Assembly (NCBI GenBank): GCA_017432405.1
Contig: JAFRJF010000319.1
Location: forward strand, 1-12,458
Direction of reading: 5' to 3'
Length of the DNA stretch: 12,458 nucleotides
From: Clostridia bacterium
GTDB lineage: Bacteria; Bacillota_A; Clostridia; Christensenellales; Aristaeellaceae
Shown: positions 1 to 8,300 of the stretch, in pieces
Layout: the number at the start of each line of letters is the position of its first letter
Position numbering within the stretch: position 1 is the first letter of the stretch
The notes under the pieces: model-generated
The model's database searches: none
What the model was told of the DNA's origin: nothing
What the model saw: only the letters and a program-made list of their open reading frames with translations
Position numbers and translations under genes: made by a program

Positions 1-3
1 CTG

Positions 4-19
4 CGACAAATCAGTATTT
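4..19. repeat. 16-bp direct repeat, outer copy
   Basis: The sequence cgacaaatcagtattt occurs here and again at 288-303. The pair encloses the hairpin element at 73-264 together with the G-rich tract at 21-52. It could be a target duplication or the trace of a recombination event. A 16-bp duplication is long for a transposon, so the origin is uncertain, but the identity is exact. Confidence 0.75.
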
Positions 20-20
20 G

Positions 21-52
21 AGGGGTTAGGGGTTCGGTTTTAGGGGTTAGGG
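21..52 (+). repeat. Telomere-like G-rich heptamer repeat, possible G-quadruplex
   Basis: Heptamers read AGGGGTT, AGGGGTT, a degenerate CGGTTTT, AGGGGTT and then AGGG. Four G-runs (22-25, 29-32, 43-46, 50-52) are separated by loops of 3, 10 and 3 bases, which fits a relaxed G-quadruplex pattern on the + strand. It lies downstream of the leftward spoIIP operon. No function is known. Confidence 0.6.
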
Positions 53-72
53 AATCAGCGGTGCATCCCAAT

Positions 73-264
73 GCCTTCCCCAGCGACCGAAGGGAGCGTT
101 TCCGGGGAAGGTGGGCCGGCCGCAAGGCCGGGTCGGATGAGGTCGTTCCCCCCGCGGTAACGTTGGCTTGCGCACTTCCTTCCAGGAGAACGACCTCATC
201 CGTCTTGCCGCTGCGCGGCAATCCACCTTCCCCTGAACCGGCAGCTTCGCTGCCTGGGGAAGGC
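73..264. repeat. MITE-like intergenic element made of nested inverted repeats
   Basis: Three perfect arm pairs nest around one centre: 73-83 with 254-264 (11 bp), 104-114 with 223-233 (11 bp) and 134-148 with 188-202 (15 bp). Between them sit local hairpins: 116-131 (CCGGCC, loop GCAA), 205-221 (TTGCCGC, loop TGC) and 240-254 (GGCAGC, loop TTC). CCTTCCCC/GGGGAAGG also pairs within each half (74-81 with 104-111; 226-233 with 256-263). The whole can fold as one long branched hairpin or cruciform. From memory, this CCTTCCCC...GGATGAGG layout is a dispersed non-coding repeat of gut Clostridia; that match was not searched. As the first structure after spoIIP it probably also ends or stabilises that transcript. 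No coding potential is evident. Confidence 0.8.
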
Positions 265-287
265 TTTGGGGGACCCGTTTGTCTCCC

Positions 288-303
288 CGACAAATCAGTA
301 TTT
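288..303. repeat. 16-bp direct repeat, inner copy containing the spoIIP stop codon
   Basis: This is the second exact copy of cgacaaatcagtattt (first at 4-19). Read on the minus strand it contains the last two codons of spoIIP (Lys, Tyr) and its TGA stop at 295-297. If the pair arose by duplication, the outer copy marks the original sequence downstream of spoIIP. Confidence 0.75.
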
Positions 304-1410
304 ATCCTTCCGCCCAATCACCCCGCCCGTCATTTCGCTGGCCCGGCGGCTGAGCTTTTCCCAGGCGTCCTTGATGGAGCCGGTGGCGAGGAGGGCGTAG
401 GCGGTGGCGGCGATCGCGGCGAGGGCGACGGTCCAGCCGATGCCCCTGGCCACGGCGCCGGAGCGCTGGCTCCTGGCCCCTTCGGCCCGGGCGGCGGTGC
501 CGAACAGCACGCTGTCCAGCACCTCGGCGATATAGCCGGTGGCCTCCTGGGCCTTCTCCTTGTCGATCTCATGGGTGCCGAACTCCAGCAGCAGGCTGTT
601 CGGGCTCAGGTCCTGGTTGTAGTTGCCCTTTCCGATGAAGATGTCCTTGATCAGCCCCGGGTATTGGCGGTCGGCCTCCGCCTTGATCTGCTGGGCGAAG
701 GCCCTGTTTTCGGCGGCGTTCTGGTTGGTGCGCCCTACGAACAGGCGCACCTTGCTGATGTCCTCGCCGTTCACCTCAGTCTCGTACTGCTCGGCGGGAA
801 CGGCGTCGCGGTGGATGTCCAGCAGCGCGTCGGGCCCCTTCTTCAACAGCTCCTCCGCCGTGCGGCGGGAGCGGGTGTAGGCGTCGGCGTCGTGGGGCAG
901 GAAGGTCTCCTTTGAATAGATCGTCTGGATACCCCGCTCTTCCAGCGCCTCCTTCAGGCTGTCGCCCACGTCGTAGATGCCGGCGTTTTGCCACTTGGAG
1001 GCGGCGCCGTCGTCCGGAACGTAGCTCTCGTCGCTGTGGGTGCTGTACATGGCGATCAGCTTTTCGCCGTCCTTCGCCGCCTTCTTCGTGGCAAAGGCCG
1101 TGCGGGCGTCGTCCAGGGCGGAGCCCAGGTATTCGGCGGTGGCGACGCGGGCATCGTCGTCCACCGACACCACACGATACCAGCGGTCGTCGCCGGAAAT
1201 GTACTCGTCCCCGGGCCAGATCTGCCCGCCCCGCATGGTCAGCACCGCGCCGCCCTCATCGACCAGCGTATATGACAAAATTTCGACGCTGGTCTCGGAT
1301 TGCGACAAAATATCGACATTGGTCGTATTTTCGCCAAAACAGACTGAAGTTTGTAATAATACAGTCACAATTGCCAGCGCGGCGACCGGCTGTCTCCAGG
1401 GCCGGCTCAT
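295..1410 (-). CDS. spoIIP: Stage II sporulation protein P (SpoIIP) family cell-wall hydrolase
   Basis: A 371-residue SpoIIP-type zinc amidase/endopeptidase. In Bacillus the family cleaves septal peptidoglycan together with SpoIID to drive engulfment of the forespore. Motifs seen: MYSTHSDESYVP (His125, Glu128), LLDIHRDA (His200) and LLLEFGTHE (Glu276, His280), the expected metal and catalytic positions. Residues 8-26 form an N-terminal signal or membrane segment. Unusually there is a second hydrophobic segment near the C-terminus (about 323-343), followed by a basic tail. The ATG at 1410 is preceded by GGGAGG eight bases upstream and overlaps the stop of the upstream membrane-protein gene (ATGA), so the two are probably translationally coupled. 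Residues 31-50 are an imperfect tandem decapeptide. Length is close to the family norm. No sporulation-sigma promoter was recognised upstream. Confidence 0.9.
   Translation of the reverse strand: MSRPWRQPVAALAIVTVLLQTSVCFGENTTNVDILSQSETSVEILSYTLVDEGGAVLTMRGGQIWPGDEYISGDDRWYRVVSVDDDARVATAEYLGSALDDARTAFATKKAAKDGEKLIAMYSTHSDESYVPDDGAASKWQNAGIYDVGDSLKEALEERGIQTIYSKETFLPHDADAYTRSRRTAEELLKKGPDALLDIHRDAVPAEQYETEVNGEDISKVRLFVGRTNQNAAENRAFAQQIKAEADRQYPGLIKDIFIGKGNYNQDLSPNSLLLEFGTHEIDKEKAQEATGYIAEVLDSVLFGTAARAEGARSQRSGAVARGIGWTVALAAIAATAYALLATGSIKDAWEKLSRRASEMTGGVIGRKDKY
1261..1320 (-). repeat. 30-bp imperfect tandem duplication inside spoIIP
   Basis: Two adjacent 30-bp units encode NVDILSQSET and SVEILSYTLV (residues 31-50). 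The DNA matches as gacaaaat-t/a-tcgac...ggtc with a period of exactly 30 bp (gacaaaa at 1274 and at 1304), so the reading frame is kept. It lies just after the N-terminal membrane segment, in what would be a linker. Confidence 0.6.
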
Positions 1411-2066
1411 CGCTGCGTCCTCCCGACGAAGCTGCCGTTGACGTATTCCCGGGCGGGCTTGCTGCGGCCGCGGGTGAGGCGCTCCACCAGCTCGCCCACC
1501 AGCTCGCTCATCAGCACGGCCAGCAGCCCGGCGATCACGATCACGTCGTAGCCGCCCGCGCCGCCCAGAACCAGACGCTGGTCGGCCCCGAGGCTGCGGG
1601 CATACAGCCAGCTGCCCACGTTGGCCAGCATCACGCCCAGCGTGCCGGCGATGAAGGCCCCCCGGCGGGAGCGTCCCAGCACCCAGGCGATCAGACCTGC
1701 CGCGATGCCGTAGGCGTAGCCGGGCTCGATGGGCAGGGCCTGGGGGTCGGCGGGCAGGTACCGCCCCAACAGGAACACGGCGATACCGGTGATGACCGAC
1801 GCCACCAGGCAGCGGGCCCGCTCCCGGGCCGATCCGGCCCTGACCCACACCCATACGCACAGCGCCAGCGGGATCAGCGCGCCGCCGATGTTGAAGGCGA
1901 AGCGATCCGTCACCGGGATGTCCGGCACAAACCCGCCGGCGAGGATCAGTACGATGAATACGATGGCCTGCATGTCCGTCAGGCGCAGCCGGTCCAGCAC
2001 CCGCTGTCCCACGCCGAACAGTATCAGCAGGCCGGTGACGGTCAACAGTATGAATCCAATGGTCAT
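1407..2066 (-). CDS. DUF1614-like multi-pass membrane protein, co-transcribed with spoIIP
   Basis: A 219-residue hydrophobic protein with about seven predicted membrane spans (roughly 1-20, 32-47, 57-76, 85-103, 115-131, 137-156, 172-193). Phrases such as FNIGGALIPLAL, IAAGLIAWVLGRSRR and AFIAGTLGVMLANV resemble DUF1614, a membrane family of unknown function; this assignment is from memory and moderate. The start at 2066 follows AGGAGGG seven bases upstream; the open frame continues to 2195 but without a ribosome site. The stop overlaps the spoIIP start as ATGA. The coupling suggests a role at the sporulating membrane, but nothing in the sequence shows what it does. The C-terminal 25 residues are basic and probably cytoplasmic. 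Confidence 0.8.
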   Translation of the reverse strand: MTIGFILLTVTGLLILFGVGQRVLDRLRLTDMQAIVFIVLILAGGFVPDIPVTDRFAFNIGGALIPLALCVWVWVRAGSARERARCLVASVITGIAVFLLGRYLPADPQALPIEPGYAYGIAAGLIAWVLGRSRRGAFIAGTLGVMLANVGSWLYARSLGADQRLVLGGAGGYDVIVIAGLLAVLMSELVGELVERLTRGRSKPAREYVNGSFVGRTQR

Positions 2067-2154
2067 GGTGTTTCCCTCCTGAAATAATAGGCTACAGCGG
2101 TAGCATAACCCAAATATGCAAATTTGATTCCAGACCCCGGTCGAATTGAGAGGC

Positions 2155-2179
2155 GAATGTGAATGAATTCTGAACATTC
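2155..2179. promoter_or_regulatory. Imperfect inverted repeat, possible operator
   Basis: GAATGT (2155-2160) and ACATTC (2174-2179) are inverted copies around a GAATTC core. The dyad ends one base before a TATAAT box, where the -35 region of the large-protein promoter would lie. A repressor or activator site is possible; no family is recognised. Confidence 0.3.
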
Positions 2180-2180
2180 T

Positions 2181-2186
2181 TATAAT
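2181..2186 (+). promoter_or_regulatory. Candidate -10 box (TATAAT) for the large surface protein gene
   Basis: A perfect TATAAT lies in the divergent spacer. No good -35 hexamer is present at 16-18 bp upstream (TGTGAA at 17 bp), so if real it would need an activator or another sigma contact. Transcription from here would give a leader of roughly 125 bases that includes the hairpin at 2281-2308. Confidence 0.4.
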
Positions 2187-2280
2187 TTTCTCCACATGTC
2201 GGGGAAAAGGCAGGATTTATCGGGGGTGGTATCGAATAAAAGACCGGATATACAGGTGTATTGTCGCCTGATGTGCGCAA

Positions 2281-2308
2281 GTAAAACCTGCGAAGGGTCG
2301 CAGTTTAC
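2281..2308 (+). promoter_or_regulatory. 5'-UTR hairpin abutting the Shine-Dalgarno sequence
   Basis: CTGCGA (2288-2293) pairs with TCGCAG (2298-2303) around an AGGG loop. GTAAA (2281-2285) pairs with TTTAC (2304-2308), leaving a two-base bulge at 2286-2287. The 11-bp stem ends exactly one base before the AGGAGG at 2309-2314 (ATG at 2320). It could stabilise the mRNA, keep the ribosome site single-stranded, or be a control element. Confidence 0.55.
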
Positions 2309-2319
2309 AGGAGGTTGAC

Positions 2320-5300
2320 ATGAACAGGAATCATCGTATCGGCTTTTCGTGGCTTGCCGTCGTGCTCTGCATGGCGCTGCTGATGACCGGCATGCCATTC
2401 GCGCCGGCCTATGCGAAGAGCAAGGGCAAGAGCAAGGAAAAGAAGGAGACCTACTATACCATAAAATGGAAGGTCAACGGGGAAACCGTCAAGAAGGACA
2501 AGGTGAAGAAGGGCGAAAAACCCGAAAAGCCCCAGGATCCCGCCGATTATTCCGACGGGAAGTACACCTATGTCTTTTCCGGCTGGGAACCCAAGGTCGC
2601 CAAGGCCACTAAGGACATGACCTACAAGGCCAAGTTCAAGAAGAGCGAGCGCACCTTCATGATCACCTGGCTGGACGACAAGGGCAAGCTGATCGACTTC
2701 ACCGAGGTAAAATACGGCAAGCTGCCCACCCACGAGGACCCGAAGAAGAAGGCCTCCGAGAAATATACCTATACCTTTGACGGCTGGGAGCCCAAGCTGG
2801 CCAAGGCCAAGGCGGATGCCACCTATACCGCGACCTTCAAAAAGGAACTGCGCAAGTACAAGGTCACCTGGGTGGACGACAAGGGCAAGGTCATAGACCA
2901 GACCAAGGTCGCTTATGGCGAGATGCCCGCCCACGAGGATCCGGTCAAGAAGTCGAGCAAGGCGACTTACACCTTCACCGGCTGGAAGCCGGAGCTTGCG
3001 AAGGTGACCGGGGACGTCACCTATACTGCCACCTTCAGGAAGGACGACCAGTTCACCATCACCTGGAAGGACGACGAGGGCAACGTCATCGACACCACGA
3101 AGGTCGAACCCGGCAAGAAGCCCACCCACGATGATCCCACCAAGGAACCCACCGAGAAGTATACCTATACCTTCACCGGCTGGGAGCCCAAGGTGGTCAA
3201 GGCGAAGGCGGACGCCACCTATACCGCCACCTTCAAGCAGAAGACCCGCAAGTATACCATCACCTGGCTGGACGACGAGGGCAATCTGATCGACGAGACC
3301 AAGGTGGCCTACGGCAAGCTGCCGGCCCATGACGATCCGACCCTGGAGGAGACGGAAACCTCCACTTATGTATTCAAGGGCTGGGACCCCGAGCTGGCGA
3401 AGGTGACCGGCGACGCCACCTATACGGCGGTGTTCGAGGAGGTTCCCAAGACGCCTGAAGAGACCGAGCAGCCCGCGACCTATACCGTCACCTGGCTGGA
3501 CGACGAGGGCGACGTGATCGACACCACCACCGTCCAGGCGGGCGAGGTGCCCACCCATGAGGCCCCGAAGCGCAAGGCCACCGAGAAGTACAAATATACC
3601 TTCGAGGGCTGGACGCCTGAGCCCGTTGCTGCGACGGCGGACGCGACCTATACCGCCGTGTTCGCCGAGGCGCTGCGCAGCTACGCCATCACCTGGCTGG
3701 ACGACGCCGGCGAGACCATCGACACCACCAAGGTGCCCTACGGCGAAATGCCCGAGCACGACGACCCCGTCAAGGCGTCCACCGACACCGCGACCTATAC
3801 CTTCGCGGGCTGGGAGCCTGAGCTGGCGCCCGTGACCGGCAAGGCCACCTATACCGCCACCTTCACCGAGACCGTCGCCGGCGAAACCGACCCGGAGACC
3901 GAGAACGCGGACATGGCGGAGGGCAATTCGGTGGTCGTCAAGTTCGAGTACGCGGACGGCACGCTCATCAACTATCCGCAGTCCTATGTGGAGACGGAAG
4001 AGCCGCAGCAGGTTTATTACGAAGGCGAGGATCCGACCACGGAGGATACCGAGGATTACGCCTACGAATGGATCGGCTGGACGGACGATAAAGACAATAC
4101 GACGGCGGAAGAAGCCGATTACGGCAAATCCAGGAATAAGGATGAAAAGCCGCTTCTGCCGGAGATCACCGTGGATTCGCCCGCCGAGACGGTCTACTAT
4201 GCCGTGTTCAGGGAGATCCCCAAGCATACCGTCACCTGGGTGATCGACGGCGAAACCGAGACGACGAAGGTCGCGGAGGGCCAACAGCCGACCCGCGACG
4301 ATCCCGCCAAGAAAGGCTCTGTATTCGACGGCTGGCTGGCGGAAGGCGTCACTAAGCCCATCGCGACCGCGGATCTGCCGGCCATGGGGACGGCGGATGT
4401 GACCTACACGGCCCAGTTTACCGCTGTTGCGATCCTCTACGACATCACCTGGGTGATCGACGGGGTGGAGGAGGTCACGCCGTTTGAAGCGGGCGTGCAG
4501 CCGACCCACGTCGATCCGGTTCCTGCGACTGAGGGCTATAAATTCGCGGGCTGGTCGGACGGGAAGAAGCTCTATCAGACCGAGGAACTGCCCGTGGTGA
4601 CGGCTGCGGCGACCTATACCGCGCAGTGGAAGATGGACGTGGCGCTGGACGACGTGAATTGCTACGCCTTCATCAAATCCAAGGCTGACAGGGAAAAGGC
4701 AAAGACGACGCTGCTGCCCGCCGAGTATAAGCTGGAGGATGGCACGACTGACGGCACGACCTTCAAACTGGACTGGAGCAAGGCGACCCAAGAGAACTAC
4801 GACAAAGCCAAGAGCGGCATCAAGAACGACGGCACCTATACCTACGCGCTGAACGTGACTGACCCGAAGGATGCCAATACCATGCTGGCGGTGACCTGCA
4901 GGCTCATCGTTGGCCCGAAGAAGTCGGAAACGGTTGGATCCCAAAAGAACGAAAAGGAGAACAAGGATTACGAGTACCGCTGGGACAGCATCGTCGCGGA
5001 CGCGAAGAAGGCCAACGCGATCATCACCGCCTGGAAGGGCAAGGATGTCGTCAAGAAGAAGCCCCAGGCGCTGGCCATCGCCTCTGTCATCGACGGCATG
5101 TCCGTGACTGCCATCGAGGACGAGGTGTTCCAGGGCAAGAAGCTGTCTGAAATCACCGTTCCCGCAGGCGTGACCGCCATCGGCAGGAGCGCCTTTGCCG
5201 AGTGCCCCAACCTGACCACGCTGACCCTGCCGGATTCCCTGACCAGCATCGGCATGAACCTCACCGACGGCAGCGACAAGCTGACGGCCATGAAGCTGTC

Positions 5301-8300
5301 CGTCGGAAAGGAAACGACGATGGACAAGGACGACAGCGGCTGCTATACCATCAAGCATGTGGTCAGTAAGAAGGATAAGGACAACCCGGAGATGTCGCAG
5401 ACGGTGACCCTGCCCGAGGGCTTCCCGACGGACATCGCGGTCGCCAAACCGGGCAAGCTGACGCTGGAAGCGGACTTTGTCGTGAAGGCGGGCCACGAGG
5501 TGGCCGAGGTTTCCCGGATCACCCAGGACGAAGGGCTGCTGAAGGCGGAGATCATCTGGGTCGACGATGCCGACAAGGAGATCGACAGGACCGAGGTCGC
5601 CTATGGGGAAATGCCCAAGCACGATGACCCCAAGAAGGCAAATGCCGAGGACGGCACGGCTTATACCTTCAAGGCCTGGACGCCAGCGCTGGCCGAGGTG
5701 ACCGGCCCGGCGACCTACAAGGCGGAGTTTGAGGCGCTGTACACCATCACCTTCGTTAGCGAGGACGGTAATACCGAGCTTTGGAAGAAGCAGGATTACA
5801 AGTACAACGACAAGGTCGAGTACGGCGGAACCCTGCCCACCAAGGCCCCGGACGCCACCCATTACTATGAATTCACGGGCTGGGTGGACACGAAGGACAC
5901 GAAGAAGACCCCGACGGTCTACGCCAACGACCAGCTGCCCAACGCCACCGCCTCCGTGACCTACAAGGCTCAGTTTACGGAGGGAACGCCCGTTACGCTG
6001 GTGGCGACGTACAACGGCGAGGCGCTGACCAAGGTCTACGATTGCAACAAGTACGGCGCGTACTCGAAGGACGGCCAGGTGGTTTACATCATCGAAGCCC
6101 TGAAGACCATCAAGGAGAAGTTCAAGCTGGACCCCGCCAAGGGCAGCAAGTGGATCGACGGGCATAAGAATGTGGGCTTCAAGCTGTCCCTCACCAAGCA
6201 GTTTGACAGCGCGGACGTGGGCAACAAGTACCAATTCGAGTTCAAGGTCACGTTGACCGGCGACGACGCGGCGTATTATTTGCTGAAGGACGCAGTAAAG
6301 GAAGCAGACAAAGATCCTGCGGCGGTTGTCAAGGTTCCCGCCACCATTACCCCCCGCGAAGTGGTCATCACCCCCCGCGCGGGCCTGTCCAAGACCTACG
6401 GCGCCGCGGATCCGAAGTATCCCGATGGCTCCTGGCTGTCCAACGACGAGACTAGCCCCCTGCACCAGGACCTCTCCGGCGTGGCGGGCTACGGCGTGCC
6501 GGTGAACATGCAGGACGGCAAGCTGGCCCTGACTGTGACCGAGGCGGCCTATCTGATGCAGGAGGCCAGGCTTAAGGGCACCAAGTTCTTCCCGGGCGAT
6601 AACCCCTGGCTCGTCCGCGAGGAGGGCGAGGACGCCGGCAAGTACAAGATACTGATCGGCGGCATGAGCTTTGGCGATAACTTCACCGTGAAGCTGAAGG
6701 ACGAGGTCTTCACCATCACGGCCAAGAACCTGGCCGACGCCAACGTCGTCGTGAAGACCATCTCCAACCAGCAGTATACCGGCAAGCCCATCACGCTGGA
6801 CAAGGAGAAGCTGGTGGTGACCTACGGCTCGATGACGCTGGAGGAGGGCAAGGACTTCACCACCGAGTACAAGAACAACACCGAGGCGAGCACCGACAGC
6901 AAGAAGGCGACCGTGACGCTGACCGGCAAGGGCAACTATACCGGCACCAGGGACGTGACCTTCTCCATCATCAAGACGGCCTCTCCCACCGCGACGCCCT
7001 CCTCGGGCGGCGGCAGCAGCGGCTACAGCGGTGGCAGCTCCAGCAGCAGCTTCAGCGGCTTTGACGACGACGATTTTGAAGCGGAAGCGGAAGAAGCGGA
7101 AACGGAAGATGCGGAAACGGACGACAACGGGAACGGCATTGTCTGGATCCCCGCGCCCGACGGCAACATTCGGGTGAATGAAATGGATTACGGCACGGTG
7201 CTGTTTGGCGCCGACGGCCTGGCCAGGTCGTTCTCCATCTACACCGAGGATTACGTACTTGAAACTTCCGATACTGAGGAATTCGACGGCTTCGAGGATG
7301 AAAGCGGAGACGAAATCGACTTTGACGAGACGGGAAGCGACGAGTCGATTGAATTGGATGACGAAGGCAACGCTGACGAATCCATTGACATCGAGGACGA
7401 GGCTGTGGAAGGTCCCACGCTGAAGCGCGTCGTGATCAAGGCGGATTCGATGAAGTCGACCACCGACGACGGCCAGGAGGAGGACATCCTGCTGGAGGGC
7501 ACCGATCGCAAGCGCTATGACGAGCTGCACCTGCGGTTGACCGATTCCACCATCCAGGGCCTGATCAACAACGGCGTGGGCGAGATCGTGTACGAGCTGG
7601 AACAGGCCCGGCTTCGCATCCCGCTGTCTGCGCTGAGCAGCATGATCGTGCTGCCCGCCGACGAGCCGGATGACGACGACGAGGTGCTGGACGACGAGGG
7701 CCTGGACGTGGAGGAAGAGATCGAGATCGAGGACGGGATCGAGGTTGACGAGACGGAGTCGGTCGACGACATCGCCGCCAACGACGGCGATATCACCGTG
7801 AACGCCAATGCCGCGGGCAAGACCCTGCCGGTGGATGGCTATGACATCGTCATCGAGCAGGCGGACGCCAACGGATTGAGCGCGCGCGAGCAGGCGCTCA
7901 TCGGCGACAACCAGACCCTGATGCCCGCCTACCGCGTGCGCGTGCGCATCATCCCCGAGGATGCCCAGCAGTCGCCTACCGGCGAGACGGACGAAAACGG
8001 CGAGCCCGTGACCGTGCCTGTCACCGAAACGCTTCCCGAGAACTACACCCTGCCCGGCGTGGTGCTGCAGCTGGTGCCCAACGACCGCTATGACCTGGCG
8101 CCCGACGAGGCGCAGGTGCTGTACGCGGCCATCGAGCTGGCGACGGCAGAGGAAACCGAAGCGCTGGAGGCGAACGCGGAAGCGCTCGCGGCGGATGCTG
8201 AGACGCTTTCAGAGGAGTCCGAGACATTGACGGAGGACATCGAAGAAATGGAGGCGGATGTTGGCGAGACGATGGTGGCGAACAACCCGAACCTGGCCAA

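Noticed and set aside
21..52. A true chromosome-end telomere.
   Set aside because: Only about four imperfect units exist and ordinary sequence lies on the right; it is an internal G-rich tract.
61..915. A 284-residue plus-strand frame over the repeat element and spoIIP.
   Set aside because: It is a GC-driven shadow of spoIIP; its first part translates the palindromic element.
1411..1860. A 150-codon N-terminal extension of spoIIP.
   Set aside because: It lies wholly inside the DUF1614-like gene in another frame, is Arg/Gly-rich shadow sequence, and the ATG at 1410 has a proper ribosome site and signal segment.
2067..2160. A sporulation sigma-E or sigma-F promoter for the spoIIP operon.
   Set aside because: GCATATT resembles a sigma-E -35 on the minus strand, but no matching -10 lies 13-15 bp further on.
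2067..2195. An upstream extension of the DUF1614-like gene.
   Set aside because: AGGAGGG sits correctly for the ATG at 2066; the extra residues are not membrane-like and no ribosome site precedes them.
2092..2280. A 62-residue minus-strand frame in the divergent spacer.
   Set aside because: It begins at a TTG without a ribosome site, and the peptide has no recognisable features; it overlaps the TATAAT and hairpin region.
2455..4639. Regularly spaced repeats considered as a CRISPR array.
   Set aside because: The repeats are coding, about 200 bp long, diverged, and lie in one open reading frame.
2305..7530. A 1741-codon open frame on the minus strand opposite the giant gene.
   Set aside because: It mirrors the repeat structure and the C/G-biased third positions of the real gene, has no ribosome site or signal peptide, and its periodic low-complexity protein is the antisense of the B-repeats.
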